Assembly: GCF_004342025.1 (NCBI RefSeq)
Contig: NZ_SLWN01000005.1
Location: 186,001 to 250,000 of the forward strand
DNA length: 64,000 nucleotides
Direction: 5' to 3'
Source: Kribbella steppae
GTDB taxonomy: Bacteria; Actinomycetota; Actinomycetes; Propionibacteriales; Kribbellaceae
The notes under the pieces are model-generated. The model was not told the origin of the DNA and did no database searches. It worked only from the letters and a program-made list of their open reading frames with translations. This document shows, one piece after another, positions 41,964-51,546 of the stretch; positions within the stretch are counted from its first letter, which is position 1, and each line of letters opens with the position of its first letter. A program made the translations under genes and the position numbers.

Positions 41964-42527
41964 ATGAATGGGAAGGCCGAGACCGTGGGGCCTCGGGAGC
42001 GACTGCTCCTCGCTGCCGAGAATCTCCTCTACTCACGTGGCGGCTCGGTCGGCGTGAGCGCCCTGCTGGAGGAGGCGAACGTCGCCCGTCGGTCGCTCTA
42101 CGAGCACTTCGGCGGCAAGGACGGCCTGGTGGCCGCTGTGCTACGTCGTACCGCCGATGAGGACCTGGCGTGGTACGAGAGCGCTCTGGGCGACGCCGAT
42201 TCGCCCCGAGACCGGCTCCTGGCGCTGTTCGACCGGCTGGACGAGCTTGTCTCGGACGCGGGCTTCCGCGGCTGCCGCTACCTTGCGATCGACCTTGCCT
42301 TCGCGGATCAGAACCATCCGGCGCATGCGGAGACGGACGCGTACCGGCAGCGGATCCGCGCCCTACTGGTCCGGGAGCTCGAGGCCCTCGGTCACGCCCG
42401 CCCCGAGCACGCCGCCGAGCAACTGCACCTGCTGATCGAAGGAACACTGGTCATGGGCACCACCCAAAACCACCAGCACCCCGCCCGTGCCGCAAGAGCC
42501 CTCGCCACAACCGTCCTGGACAGCTGA
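41964..42527 (+). CDS. TetR/AcrR family transcriptional regulator
   Basis: A 187-residue repressor. The N-terminal HTH is GVSALLEEANVARRSLYEHFGGKDGL. The C-terminal ligand domain is helical and includes FRGCRYLAIDLAFADQNHPAH, a pattern common in TetR proteins controlling small stress or redox genes. AGGAG lies 8 nt before the ATG at 41964. Twin operators between it and the divergent NTF2-like gene indicate autoregulation and control of that gene. Confidence 0.92.
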   Translation: MNGKAETVGPRERLLLAAENLLYSRGGSVGVSALLEEANVARRSLYEHFGGKDGLVAAVLRRTADEDLAWYESALGDADSPRDRLLALFDRLDELVSDAGFRGCRYLAIDLAFADQNHPAHAETDAYRQRIRALLVRELEALGHARPEHAAEQLHLLIEGTLVMGTTQNHQHPARAARALATTVLDS

Positions 42528-42573
42528 ACGATCTCAGCGACGCTCGAGCGGTGAATCTCATGACCGAGTACGG

Positions 42574-43398
42574 CTAGAGGTTGAGGCCTTTGCTCAGGTC
42601 CCGCCCGTCGGACCACGCCCGCCGGGGATCCTCAGCCGAGGCGGCCGGGCTGGTTTGCTCGGAGGGCTTCGTCGGGTTCATGCCGGCCCGCAGCACGTCG
42701 GCCAGCTCGGAGCTGTCACGCGAGATGTTCGACGCCTCCGACCACGTGGCTTCGAAGTCATCGCGCAGGGTCCGGATACCACCGCGTGCCCCATCGACCG
42801 CCTGGGTCGCGTCGGAGCCGGCCTCCTGGATCACGGCCGCGGTCCGGGACTGGTCGTGGACGGTACCGGGCACGTTCAGCAACGGCTCGAGGTTCTCTCG
42901 CGCGGCCCTCAGCCGCCAGTTGGTCCGCTCCGCGCCGGCCATCGCGCCGTGCACCGCCCGATCGAAGGCCGCCAGCCGGTACCGAAGCTGGTCATTCGCC
43001 TCAGAACGCTGACCCGGCAACTCGTCCAGCTCGTTCAGAAAGTCGCGCCCGGCCGCGACGGCCCGCGCACTCTGCTCGAGCCTGTCCCGCACCTCGTCGA
43101 TGCCACCTTGCGCCTTCCGCAGGTCTTCCTGGACGTCATTCGCGGCGTAGCGCGCGGTCCTCAGCGGGAACTCGGCCTCTTCCCCGGTCTCGGCGTACCG
43201 GACCCGGTTGGCCTGATCGGACAGCACGCCGACGCCGTGCTCCGCGTCGCGCAGCCGCCGGTCGACGATGTCGGTCACGTCGGCGGCCTCACCCAGCGTC
43301 GTCCGGGCCGCGTTCAACGCGTTGGCCGTCATCTCCGCCAACGCCGCCGCTCGCTCGGCCGCCTGCGCGGGTGTCATCCCATTCGCCGGCGTACTCAC
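42574..43398 (-). CDS. Conserved-looking helical protein of unknown function
   Basis: A 274-residue, cytosolic, almost wholly alpha-helical protein rich in Ala, Arg, Glu and Asp, with several heptad-like stretches (NDVQEDLRKAQGGIDEVRDRLEQSA; RAARENLEPLL). There is no signal peptide, membrane helix or recognised domain. It begins with GTG inside the stop of a 61-codon gene (GTGA), so the pair is translationally coupled. The length and coiled-coil tendency recall T7SS-type substrates or scaffold proteins, but no WxG motif or secretion gene supports that. Confidence 0.65.
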   Translation of the reverse strand: MSTPANGMTPAQAAERAAALAEMTANALNAARTTLGEAADVTDIVDRRLRDAEHGVGVLSDQANRVRYAETGEEAEFPLRTARYAANDVQEDLRKAQGGIDEVRDRLEQSARAVAAGRDFLNELDELPGQRSEANDQLRYRLAAFDRAVHGAMAGAERTNWRLRAARENLEPLLNVPGTVHDQSRTAAVIQEAGSDATQAVDGARGGIRTLRDDFEATWSEASNISRDSSELADVLRAGMNPTKPSEQTSPAASAEDPRRAWSDGRDLSKGLNL

Positions 43399-43580
43399 TG
43401 ACCGTCCTCGCCGGCGGGCCGCTGCCCGGCGACAAGAGCATCATCAGCGGCCAGCGCCTCCCTCAGGGTCGCCCCTACCGCCCGGATCTCATTCCGAGCT
43501 GCCCGCAGATCCGCATCCGGCGCCTGCTCATCCGGCACCTCGGACACCTCCGGCACCCCGTCCCCTGGCACCTCCGGCAC
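43395..43580 (-). CDS. Small unknown protein coupled to the helical protein
   Basis: A 61-residue protein with a Pro/Glu/Asp-rich acidic N-terminus and one amphipathic helix (DLRAARNEIRAVGATLREAL). The GTG at 43580 has GGGAG 8 nt upstream. The next gene starts within its stop codon. Coupling and a good ribosome site argue that it is real despite its size. No homologue recognised. Confidence 0.55.
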   Translation of the reverse strand: MPEVPGDGVPEVSEVPDEQAPDADLRAARNEIRAVGATLREALAADDALVAGQRPAGEDGQ

Positions 43581-43668
43581 GGCAAACACTCCCTCTCACC
43601 ATCGACAACAGCCCCGAGCGTAACCCCACCCAGGCCCACCACCGGCCCGTTATCCACAGGCGCGTGGG

Positions 43669-44649
43669 CTACTTGAGGAGGTGGACTGCTTCGGAGGCCC
43701 AGTAGGTGAGGATGGTGTCGGCGCCGGCTCGGCGGATCGACGTGAGGGTTTCGAGGATGGCGCGGTCGCGATTGATCCAGCCGTTGGCCGCGGCGGCCTC
43801 GACCATCGCGTACTCGCCGGAGATGTTGTACGCGGCAACGGGGACGTTCACGTGGTCGCGGACCTGGCGGATGATGTCGAGGTAGGCCAGGGCCGGCTTC
43901 ACCATCACGATGTCGGCGCCTTCGGCCACGTCCAGATCGACCTCGCGGATCGCCTCGCGAGCGTTCGCGCCATCCTGCTGGTAGGTCTTGCGGTCACCCT
44001 GGAGGGAGGAGCCGACAGCTTCACGGAACGGGCCGAAGAACGCCGATGCGTACTTGACGGCGTACGCCAGGATCACCGTGTCCAGGTGCCCAGCCGCGTC
44101 GAGCGCCGTACGGACCGCACTCACCTGACCATCCATCATCCCGGACGGGCCGACGATGTGCGCCCCGGCCTCTGCCTGGGCGACGCCCATTTCGGCGTAG
44201 ATCTTGAGGGTCGCGTCGTTGTCGACGCGACCGTCGGCATCCAGTACGCCGCAGTGCCCGTGTGAGGTGAACTCGTCCAGGCACAGGTCCGACATCACCA
44301 GCAGCGCGTCGCCGGCCTCGTGCACCGCGTCCCGGATCGCGACGTTCAGGATGCCCTCGGGATCCAGCGCGCCGGACCCGACCTCGTCCTTCGATTCAGG
44401 TACGCCGAACAGCATCACGCCGCCGAGGCCCAGCTGAGCCGCCTCCACGACGGCCTTCCGCGCGGTGTCGCGGGTGTGCTGGTACACACCCGGCATCGAC
44501 TTGATCGCGATCGGCTCGCGGGCGCCTTCCCGGATGAACATCGGCAGGATCAGCTGCCGCGGCTCCAGCGTGGTCTCCGCGACCAGCCTGCGCACCGCCG
44601 CCGACGACCGAAGCCGCCGCGGCCTGACCTCCGGGAATCCACCAGACAA
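43669..44649 (-). CDS. hemB: Delta-aminolevulinic acid dehydratase (porphobilinogen synthase)
   Basis: A 326-residue cytosolic enzyme joining two 5-aminolevulinates into porphobilinogen. The Schiff-base lysines are Lys199 ([14 protein letters not shown]) and Lys251 ([12 protein letters not shown]). The metal-site region reads [15 protein letters not shown], a partial Cys set. The TTG at 44649 gives an N-terminus ([13 protein letters not shown]) and length typical of the family, with AGGAAG 10 nt upstream; the longer reading frame would overlap the upstream gene. It follows cobA-hemD by 4 nt and ends the rex-hem operon. Confidence 0.95.
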   Translation of the reverse strand: MSGGFPEVRPRRLRSSAAVRRLVAETTLEPRQLILPMFIREGAREPIAIKSMPGVYQHTRDTARKAVVEAAQLGLGGVMLFGVPESKDEVGSGALDPEGILNVAIRDAVHEAGDALLVMSDLCLDEFTSHGHCGVLDADGRVDNDATLKIYAEMGVAQAEAGAHIVGPSGMMDGQVSAVRTALDAAGHLDTVILAYAVKYASAFFGPFREAVGSSLQGDRKTYQQDGANAREAIREVDLDVAEGADIVMVKPALAYLDIIRQVRDHVNVPVAAYNISGEYAMVEAAAANGWINRDRAILETLTSIRRAGADTILTYWASEAVHLLK

Positions 44650-44653
44650 GGGA

Positions 44654-46390
44654 CTAGCTCTTCCTGCGTGAGCCCGAGCGGCGCTCGGACGGGCGGGTGA
44701 CCGGTTCACCGGCTTCGATCATGGTGTCACGCCGGTCGGCGCCGAATCGAGCGAGTGCGTCGGCCAGCTCCTCCGCGGACGGCGAGTCGGCCATCGCGTC
44801 GACCCGCAGCCCGTGCTCCTCGGCCGTCTTCAGCGTCGCCGGGCCGATCACCGCGATCACCGTCGACGCGTGCGGCTTGCCGGCGATACCGACCAGGTTG
44901 CGCACCGTCGAGGACGAGGTGAACACGACCGCGTCGAACTTGCCGGACTTGATCGCCTCGCGGGTCGGCGCGGGCGGCGGGGCGGCCCGCACGGTCCGGT
45001 ACGCCGTCACGTCGTCGACCTCCCAGCCGAGATCGGTCAGCCCGGCGACCAGCGTCTCGGTGGCGATGTCGGCCCGCGGCAGGAACACCCGGTTGATCGG
45101 GTCGAGCACCTCGTCGAACGGCGGCCAGTCCTCGACCAGCCCGGCGGCGGACTGCTCACCGGACGGGACCAGGTCCGGACGGATGCCCCAGGCACCGATC
45201 GCCTCGGAGGTCTTGTCGCCGACCGCGGCGATCTTCAGCCCGGAGAACGCCCGCGCGTCCAGCCCGTACTCGTCGAACTTCTCCCGGACCGCCTTGACCG
45301 CGTTGACCGAGGTGAACGCGACCCACTCGTACCGGCCCTCGACCAGGCCGCGGATCGCCTTGTCCATCTGCTGCGGGTTGCGCGGCGGCTCGACCGAGAT
45401 CGTCGGCACCTCTTCCGGCATCGCGCCGTACCGCCGCAGCCGGTCCATCAGCGGGCCGGCCTGGTCCTTGGTCCGCGGGACCAGGATCCGCCAGCCGAAC
45501 AGCGGCTTGGTCTCGAACCAGGACAGCGCCTCGCGCTGCTCGACCACCGCGCCGACCACGATGACGGCCTCGCCGGTCATCTTGGCGGCGCGCAGGTCCG
45601 CGACGATCGTCTCGAGCGTGCCGACCGCGCTGATCTGCGAGGTCGTCGTACCGCCGACCGTGGCGGCCACCGGGGTGGTCGCGTCGAAGCCGGCCTCGAT
45701 CAGCGCGGCAACGGTCTCCTTCAGGACGTCGGTCGCGTTGAGCAGCACCAACGTCTGCTTCGGGTGCAGCCGGGTCAGGTCCAGCTTCGCCTCGGCCAGG
45801 TCGAGGACGGTGACCTCGCGGTCGCCCTTCATCGTCAGCGGGATCCCCGCGTACGTCGGGACGGCGCTGACCTCGCTGACACCGGGGATGACGTTGAAGG
45901 AGATCCCCGCCTTGCGGCACGCGGCCGCCTCCTCGGCACCGCTGGAGAAGGTGAACGGGTCACCGGTCAGCAGGCGTACGACGTTCGCCGCGGACTTGGC
46001 CGTCTTCACCACGAGCCGCGCCCGGGCAGCGACCTTCAGCGCCCGGCTGCCCTCGGCGCCGGACCCGTCGATCACCTCGACCCCGGGCCGGCAGTACGCC
46101 AGGAAGGCGTCGTGCTCGGGTCCCTCGACCACCACGGCGTCGGCGTTGGCCAGCACGTCGCGCCCGGCCAGCGTCAGCAGGGAAGGGTCACCCGGCCCGA
46201 CACCGACGAATGTGACGTGGCCGAGTGGTCTGGTCTGCTTGACCGTACTGGTGGCGGCAGCCTTCGCCGGCACTTTCTGAGGTGTCGTCGATGCCGCGGT
46301 GGCCGCTGTCTTCGCGCTGCTCACGTCTGCCTTCGCCCTCGTCCTCGTCCTGCTCGTCTTCTTGGCCGTCGTGCTCTGTGCCGGTGTCAT
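44654..46390 (-). CDS. cobA-hemD: Fused uroporphyrinogen-III C-methyltransferase / uroporphyrinogen-III synthase
   Basis: A 578-residue bifunctional enzyme. A basic, Ala/Thr/Lys-rich N-terminal tail (about 1-50) precedes the SUMT domain (about 55-300; [33 protein letters not shown]). The HemD domain follows (about 310-560; [43 protein letters not shown]). It closes hydroxymethylbilane to uroporphyrinogen III and methylates it toward siroheme/cobalamin. The SUMT His in the usual GHVxxVGxGPGDP is kept. The ATG at 46390 overlaps the hemC stop (ATGA). Confidence 0.94.
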   Translation of the reverse strand: MTPAQSTTAKKTSRTRTRAKADVSSAKTAATAASTTPQKVPAKAAATSTVKQTRPLGHVTFVGVGPGDPSLLTLAGRDVLANADAVVVEGPEHDAFLAYCRPGVEVIDGSGAEGSRALKVAARARLVVKTAKSAANVVRLLTGDPFTFSSGAEEAAACRKAGISFNVIPGVSEVSAVPTYAGIPLTMKGDREVTVLDLAEAKLDLTRLHPKQTLVLLNATDVLKETVAALIEAGFDATTPVAATVGGTTTSQISAVGTLETIVADLRAAKMTGEAVIVVGAVVEQREALSWFETKPLFGWRILVPRTKDQAGPLMDRLRRYGAMPEEVPTISVEPPRNPQQMDKAIRGLVEGRYEWVAFTSVNAVKAVREKFDEYGLDARAFSGLKIAAVGDKTSEAIGAWGIRPDLVPSGEQSAAGLVEDWPPFDEVLDPINRVFLPRADIATETLVAGLTDLGWEVDDVTAYRTVRAAPPPAPTREAIKSGKFDAVVFTSSSTVRNLVGIAGKPHASTVIAVIGPATLKTAEEHGLRVDAMADSPSAEELADALARFGADRRDTMIEAGEPVTRPSERRSGSRRKS

Positions 46391-47268
46391 ATTCGCTCCA
46401 GCAACTCGTTCGCCAGCGCTTTGCCCAGTGCCACCGGGTCGTCCACCGGCCCGTTCGCCGACAGCCGCCGTACACCGTCCTCTTGGCCGAGCGCTCCCCG
46501 GAGCCACAGCTCCGGGCCGTCCTCACCTTCGACCACCTCGGCGAGGGCACCGACCGGAGCCGTGCACCCTGCCTCGAGAGTGGCAAGCATCTGCCGCTCG
46601 GCCGTCACCGCTGCCCGCGTGGCCGGGTCCTCCAGCGGCGCCAAGGCAGCCAACACTCCGGCGTCGTCCGCCCGGCACTCGATGCCCAGGGCACCTTGTC
46701 CCGGCGCGGGCAGGACCTGGATCGGATCCAGCGTCTCGGTCACCTCGGCGAGCCGTCCCAGCCGGGACAACCCTGCCCTTGCGAGCACCACCGCGTCCAA
46801 TTTGCCTTCGGCCACCAAGCCGATCCTGGTGTCCACGTTGCCGCGGATCCCGGTGCATTCGAGCCCGAGCCCGAGCGCGTCCAGCTGCGCGACCCGACGG
46901 GGCGAACCGGTACCGACGAGGGCACCCTGCTGCAGCTCCCCGAGGGTCAGCCCGTCGCGGGCGACCAGCACATCGCGCGGGTCCTCCCGCACCGGAACGG
47001 CGCCGATGGCCAGGCCGTCGATCGGTGCGGTCGGCAGGTCCTTGAGCGAGTGCACGGCGATGTCGATCTCGCCTGCCAGCAAGGCGTCCCGCAGCGCGCT
47101 GACGAAGACGCCGGTGCCGCCGATCTGCTCCAGCGGCGCCTTGTTGACGTCGCCGGTGGTGACGATCTGGACGAGCTCCACCTCGTGCCCGAGGGCGCGT
47201 AGCTGGTCGGCCACCCAGGTCGCCTGCGCGGTCGCCAGGGCGGACCGCCGCGTACCAAGCCTGATCAT
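46387..47268 (-). CDS. hemC: Hydroxymethylbilane synthase (porphobilinogen deaminase)
   Basis: A 293-residue cytosolic enzyme polymerising four porphobilinogens. The start IRLGTRRSALATAQ is the family signature. The cofactor-carrying cysteine is Cys235 in LEAGCTAPVGA, and the AVHSLKDLPT and GTGSPRR loops are intact. It is coupled by ATGA overlaps to hemA upstream and cobA-hemD downstream. Confidence 0.96.
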   Translation of the reverse strand: MIRLGTRRSALATAQATWVADQLRALGHEVELVQIVTTGDVNKAPLEQIGGTGVFVSALRDALLAGEIDIAVHSLKDLPTAPIDGLAIGAVPVREDPRDVLVARDGLTLGELQQGALVGTGSPRRVAQLDALGLGLECTGIRGNVDTRIGLVAEGKLDAVVLARAGLSRLGRLAEVTETLDPIQVLPAPGQGALGIECRADDAGVLAALAPLEDPATRAAVTAERQMLATLEAGCTAPVGALAEVVEGEDGPELWLRGALGQEDGVRRLSANGPVDDPVALGKALANELLERI

Positions 47269-48581
47269 GCGCGGTCACCTCCGGTCGCGTCGGCGCGGGT
47301 ATGACTGGTCTCTTCCGGCGTCTTCGCGGCAGTGACCGCGTCGACGGTGGCCGGGTCGAGGGCGAACAGTTCGCGGAGTGCGTCGGCGTACGTCGGCCCG
47401 CCCGGATCGGCGGCCAACTCCTTCACGCGCACCGTCGGCGTGTGCAGCACCTTGTCGACCACCCGGCGGATGGTTCGCGCGACCTCGTGCCGCTGGTTGT
47501 CGTCCAGTCCGGGCAGCTTCCGGTCCAGCCGGGCCAGCTCGGACTCGACCAGCTCGGACGCCATTGCCCGCAGCGCGACCACGGTCGGCGCGACCGACGC
47601 GGCCCGCCGGGTCGCCTCGAACGAACCCGTCTCCTCCGAGACGATCCGCCGTACCTCTTCGATGTCATCCTCGCTGCCACCCGCCGTACCGGCGAGATCG
47701 GCCAGGGTGACCAGCGTGACGCCGGGGATCCGGGCGGCCTCGGGCGCGACGTCCCGCGGCAGGGCGACGTCCAGGACGCCCAACGGCCGCCCGTCGGTCG
47801 CGTTCCGGATCATCTCTTCGGTCAGTACGACGCCGCGCGCACCGGTGCAGGACACGACCAGATCCGCTTCGGCCAGCGCGTCCGGCACGGCCGCGAGCTG
47901 GATCGCCGTACCGCCGACCCGGTCGGTCAGCGCGACCGCACGGTCGTAGTTGCGGTTGGCAATGGTCACGCTCGCGGCGCCACCGTTGAGCAAGGTCTGC
48001 GCGGCCAGCGAGGCCATCGAACCGGCGCCGACGATCAGTGCGCGCCGGCCTTCGAAGCCGCCGACCGAGTCCAGTCCGGCCGAGACGACAGAGCGTCCGG
48101 CCGCGTCGATCCCGGTCTCTGCGCGGGCTCGCTTCCCGACCCGCAACGCGTGCTGGTAAAGGGCGTTCAGGCCGGTGCCGATGGTCTCCAGGTCCTGGCC
48201 GGCGCGCAGCGATTCCTTCACCTGGCCGAGGATCTGGCTCTCGCCGACGATCATCGAGTCCAGCCCGACCGCGACCTGGAACAGGTGCGCGACCGCACCT
48301 TCCTCGAAGTGCACGTAGAGGTGCTCGGCCAGATCCAGCAGCGGTACGCCGGTGATCTCGGACAGGATCGCGGTGACCTCGTCCATGCCGGCGTGGAACC
48401 GGTCGACGGTCGCGTAGACCTCGGTGCGGTTGCAGGTGGCAAGGACCGCGGACTCCGCGACGGCCGGGGTGTGCTTGACCGCCAGGGCCAGCTTGGTCGC
48501 CGCGTCCGCGTCGAGCGCCACTCGCTCGAGGACGTTGATGTCAGCTGAGCGGTGACTGATCCCGACGACCAAGTAGCTCAT
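47265..48581 (-). CDS. hemA: Glutamyl-tRNA reductase
   Basis: A 438-residue enzyme for the first committed step of C5-pathway heme synthesis. Catalytic Cys50 lies in LATCNRTEVY. MIVGESQILGQVK and the NADPH-binding VGAGSMASLAAQTL are conserved. GGAGG lies 9 nt before the ATG. The start overlaps the rex stop (ATGA), so heme precursor flow is coupled to the redox regulator's own translation. Confidence 0.96.
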   Translation of the reverse strand: MSYLVVGISHRSADINVLERVALDADAATKLALAVKHTPAVAESAVLATCNRTEVYATVDRFHAGMDEVTAILSEITGVPLLDLAEHLYVHFEEGAVAHLFQVAVGLDSMIVGESQILGQVKESLRAGQDLETIGTGLNALYQHALRVGKRARAETGIDAAGRSVVSAGLDSVGGFEGRRALIVGAGSMASLAAQTLLNGGAASVTIANRNYDRAVALTDRVGGTAIQLAAVPDALAEADLVVSCTGARGVVLTEEMIRNATDGRPLGVLDVALPRDVAPEAARIPGVTLVTLADLAGTAGGSEDDIEEVRRIVSEETGSFEATRRAASVAPTVVALRAMASELVESELARLDRKLPGLDDNQRHEVARTIRRVVDKVLHTPTVRVKELAADPGGPTYADALRELFALDPATVDAVTAAKTPEETSHTRADATGGDRA

Positions 48582-49333
48582 GCGCCAACACCTCCGCCCA
48601 CGCTCGGCAGATCGGTGAGACCGTTCATCGCTGGTAGCTCGGGCACCTCGGGGAGCGCCGCCTCTCCGGACTTTCGTTGTTCGTGGTACGCCAGGATCTG
48701 CAACTCGATCGAGAGGTCCACCTTGCGGATGTCGACGCCGTTGGGCACGGACAGCACCACCGGCGCGAAGTTCAGGATGCTGGTCACCCCGGCGGCGACC
48801 AGCCGGTCGCACACCTCCTGGGCCGGACCGGCGGGGGTGGTGATGACACCGATCGAGACCCGGTCGGCCTTGACGATGTCCTCCAGCTCGGCGAAGTCGC
48901 GGACCTCCATGTCGCCGATCCGTTCACCGACCAGCTTCGGGTCCGCATCCAGCAGGGCCACGATCCGGAAGCCGCGGGTGCCGAAGCCGGAGTAGTTCGC
49001 CAGCGCGTGCCCCAGGTTTCCGATCCCGACGATGACGACGGCCCAGTCCTGGGTGACGCCGATCTCGCGGGCGATCTGGTAGCGCAGGTACTCGACGTCG
49101 TACCCGACGCCGCGGGTGCCGTAGGAGCCCAGGTAGGACAGGTCCTTGCGGAGCTTGGCCGAGTTCACGCCGGCCGCGGTCGCCAGGTCCTCGCTCGACG
49201 CGGTGGCGATCCCGCTGTCCGACAGCGCGGTCAGGGCCCGCAGGTACACCGGCAAGCGCGCGACAGTCGCCTCGGGAATGCCGCGTTCGGTTCTCGTCGG
49301 CGGGCCGGGGCGACGGCTGCTGGCACGCGTCAC
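48578..49333 (-). CDS. rex: Redox-sensing transcriptional repressor Rex
   Basis: A 251-residue repressor that senses the NADH/NAD+ ratio. The winged-helix N-terminus (VNSAKLRKDLSYLGSYGTRGVGYDV) precedes a Rossmann domain (VVIVGIGNLGHALANY) and a C-terminal swapped helix. The start is a GTG with AGGAGAATT just upstream. It leads the rex-hemA-hemC-cobA/hemD-hemB operon, the order known from Streptomyces. A Rex-type site overlaps its promoter, so autorepression relieved by high NADH (low oxygen) is expected. Confidence 0.96.
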   Translation of the reverse strand: MTRASSRRPGPPTRTERGIPEATVARLPVYLRALTALSDSGIATASSEDLATAAGVNSAKLRKDLSYLGSYGTRGVGYDVEYLRYQIAREIGVTQDWAVVIVGIGNLGHALANYSGFGTRGFRIVALLDADPKLVGERIGDMEVRDFAELEDIVKADRVSIGVITTPAGPAQEVCDRLVAAGVTSILNFAPVVLSVPNGVDIRKVDLSIELQILAYHEQRKSGEAALPEVPELPAMNGLTDLPSVGGGVGA

Positions 49334-49389
49334 AATTCTCCTGGGGAACGTTCGTTCTAGCCGCGGTCTGACGGCCGACGGCGCTTCTT

Positions 49390-49418
49390 ACTCTAGGAGC
49401 TTGTGAACGTGAGAACAA
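49390..49418 (-). promoter_or_regulatory. rex-hem promoter overlapped by a Rex operator
   Basis: Reading leftward: -35 TTGTTC (49413-49418), a 17-nt spacer and -10 TAGAGT (49390-49395). The Rex-like site spans 49401-49418 and covers the -35 and much of the spacer. On the plus strand it reads TTGTGAACGTGAGAACAA, with one perfect half TTGTGAA and one degenerate half (4 of 7). The gap 49334-49448 holds nothing else of note. Confidence 0.75.
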
Positions 49419-49448
49419 AATCGGCGGCTGCCGAGGTGACCGACAGCA

Positions 49449-49685
49449 CTAAGCGGTCAATGCCTTTCGGAGCCTGGCCGGGTCGACCCGCCAGAAGTCG
49501 TGCTGCTTGCCGTCCACGAAGGTGACCGGGATCTGCTCGCCGTACTCGGTGAACAACTGGTCATCCTGCGTGATGTCGACCTCGGTCCAGTCGACGCTCA
49601 GCTCGGCACAGACCTGCTGGATGATCGCCCGGGCGTCGTCGCAGAGGTGGCAGCCGGGTTTGCCGTAGAGCGTGACGCGCGTCAT
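49449..49685 (-). CDS. Glutaredoxin family protein
   Basis: A 78-residue thioredoxin-fold protein with the redox motif CHLC (VTLYGKPGCHLCDDA) and the cis-Pro segment EQIPVTFVDG. It resembles the actinobacterial glutaredoxin-like group, which may act with mycothiol rather than glutathione. The ATG overlaps the acyl-CoA ligase stop (ATGA). It lies just upstream of the Rex promoter, a placement also remembered from Streptomyces. Confidence 0.9.
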   Translation of the reverse strand: MTRVTLYGKPGCHLCDDARAIIQQVCAELSVDWTEVDITQDDQLFTEYGEQIPVTFVDGKQHDFWRVDPARLRKALTA

Positions 49686-51121
49686 TTCCGCAGCTGTCCC
49701 TTGGCGACCTTGCCGGTGACCGAGTGCGGCAGGTGGTCGACCACCTCGATCTCGACCGGGCATTTGAACCGGGCCAACCGCGTCCCGGCGTACTCCTGGA
49801 GCTCGGCTGTGTCCACGCTCGCCCCGGTCTCCGGTACGACGAACGCCTTCACCGCTTCCCCGGTCTCCTCGGACGGTACGCCGATGACCGCGGCCTCGCG
49901 GACGCCGGGAGCCCGGACCAGGACCTCTTCGACCTCGCTCGGGAAGACGTTGAAACCGGACACGATGATCAGCTCGCGCAACCGGTCGACCAGGAACAGG
50001 TCGCCGTCGGCGTCCAGGTATCCGACGTCACCGGTGCGGTACCAGCCGTCCTCGTCCGGGCCGTCGACACTGTCCGGCCAGTAGCCGGAGAACAGGTTGC
50101 CGCCGCGGATCACGATCTCGCCGGGGTCGTCGCCGTCGACGTCCTCGCCCTGCTCGTCGGCGATCCGCAGTTCGACGTTCGGCAGCGGGCGGCCGACCGA
50201 GCCCGGCTTCGGGTCGTGCTCGCCGAGAGTCGTGGTGACCCCAGGGGACGCCTCGGTCAGGCCGTAGCCCTGGTGGACGAACTTCCCGGTCGCCTGCTCG
50301 AACCGGTCGGCCATGGCGCGATCGAGCGTCGACGCGCCGGTGAGGACGACCTTGACCGTCCGCATCGCGTCGCGCAGGTCGGACCGGGCCAGCAGTGCGT
50401 TCAGCGCCGGCGGTGCGAGTGGCAGCCGCGTCACGCCGTGCTTGCTGATCAGATCGAGCGTGTGGCTGGAGTCGAAGCGCTGATCGATGACGAGCGCGGC
50501 GCCGGTCGCGACGGCCCAGCCGAGGACGGCGTTCAGGCCGAACGCGTGGAACATCGGCAACACGCCGAGGACGATGTCCTCGGGGCCCATCCGGTCCTCG
50601 CCGAGCTCGGAAAGATTCTTCACGTTCGCGGCCAGCGCGCGATGGGACAGCATCGCGGCGCGCGGATCCCCACTCGTCCCGGAGGTGTAGAGCAGGACCG
50701 CGAGGGTCTCCGGGTCGAGCTGCGGAAGTAACGGAGCGTCACCGACGAGCTCGCCGGCCCGGACCGTCCGGAGGCCCTGGATCTTGCTCGCGAGATCGCC
50801 GTCGGCGACCGCCAGGCGGGCGCCGGAATGGGCCACGACGGTGCTGATCTCGCTCGCCGTCAGGCCCGTGTTCAGCGGTACGGCGACCAGGCCGGCGCGA
50901 AGAATCCCCAGGTAGGACGTGACGAAGTCGATGCTGTTGGCAAGCAACAGGATGACCCGGTAGCCCGGCACCAGACCGGCCGCGGAGAACCCCTGGGCAG
51001 CCCGGTCCACGGCGGCGTCGAGCTCGCTCCAGGTCAGCCGCCGGTCCCCGTCGACCAGCGCGAGACGTTCACCGTGACGTTGCGCTGTGTCACGAAGAAT
51101 GTCCGCGAAATTGAAGTTCAC
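49682..51121 (-). CDS. AMP-dependent acyl-CoA synthetase / ligase
   Basis: A 479-residue adenylate-forming enzyme. It has the P-loop LLYTSGTSGDPRAAMLSH, the A5 motif GYGLTEASPG, YRTGDVGYLDADG and DRLRELIIVSGFNVFPSEVEEVL. The C-terminal catalytic lysine is Lys471 in VTGKVAKGQLRK. It activates a carboxylic acid, probably a fatty acid, as acyl-AMP then acyl-CoA. It is coupled to the glutaredoxin gene. Its divergent neighbour is the bldN-type sigma gene. Confidence 0.9.
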   Translation of the reverse strand: MNFNFADILRDTAQRHGERLALVDGDRRLTWSELDAAVDRAAQGFSAAGLVPGYRVILLLANSIDFVTSYLGILRAGLVAVPLNTGLTASEISTVVAHSGARLAVADGDLASKIQGLRTVRAGELVGDAPLLPQLDPETLAVLLYTSGTSGDPRAAMLSHRALAANVKNLSELGEDRMGPEDIVLGVLPMFHAFGLNAVLGWAVATGAALVIDQRFDSSHTLDLISKHGVTRLPLAPPALNALLARSDLRDAMRTVKVVLTGASTLDRAMADRFEQATGKFVHQGYGLTEASPGVTTTLGEHDPKPGSVGRPLPNVELRIADEQGEDVDGDDPGEIVIRGGNLFSGYWPDSVDGPDEDGWYRTGDVGYLDADGDLFLVDRLRELIIVSGFNVFPSEVEEVLVRAPGVREAAVIGVPSEETGEAVKAFVVPETGASVDTAELQEYAGTRLARFKCPVEIEVVDHLPHSVTGKVAKGQLRK

Positions 51122-51546
51122 CAGGCGAGTCTGCCATGAGCCGCTAAGGTGCTCTCCCGTGGTCGGGGGATCTGCACGCGATCTGCGCGCGAGGCCGGGG
51201 CTGGACGGGGAGGGGTGGGTGAATTCGCCAGATCGGCATGCTCGGAACGGTTGCAGCAGAGCGTGACGGGATATATACAGGTGAACTCGTGGGCGACCTT
51301 CTGCTGAACCTCACACTGCAGAAACCGTCCGCGCGGGGAGTCCATGCGCGATGAACCCCGACAGCAGGCTGCGCCGCCAAGCGGAAGCAGTCGGCTGGCG
51401 CTTTCGTGACGATCGGACCGGACGGAAGGCGGCACGCCTCGGACTGTTGACAGCGGGTGCCCGAAGCGTAACGCTCGGTGCTGTCTCAGCCGCTGTGGCC
51501 ATTCGCGGATGTGTCAGACGACGTGTCAGTTGAACGGGGAGAAATC
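51122..51546 (+). promoter_or_regulatory. Long control region upstream of bldN
   Basis: A 425-nt stretch with no convincing gene. Two candidate promoters face bldN: TTGCAG-17 nt-TATACA (51251-51279) and TTGACA (51447-51452) with AACGCT 17 nt on (51470-51475). In the sigma factor's reading frame there are stops at about 51352, 51446 and 51468. A developmental regulator such as BldD might bind here, but I see no clear BldD box. Confidence 0.45.

Noticed and set aside
51467..51472. CGTAAC upstream of bldN as a possible sigma-BldN autoregulatory -35
   Set aside because: No CGTT-like -10 occurs 16-18 nt downstream, unlike the site before rsbN.
51351..51533. A 60-codon frame upstream of bldN with an ATG and nearby GGGGAG
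   Set aside because: The translation is Arg/Ala-rich without recognisable structure, lies in a control region with promoter-like sequences, and has no coupling to bldN. I treat it as non-coding leader.
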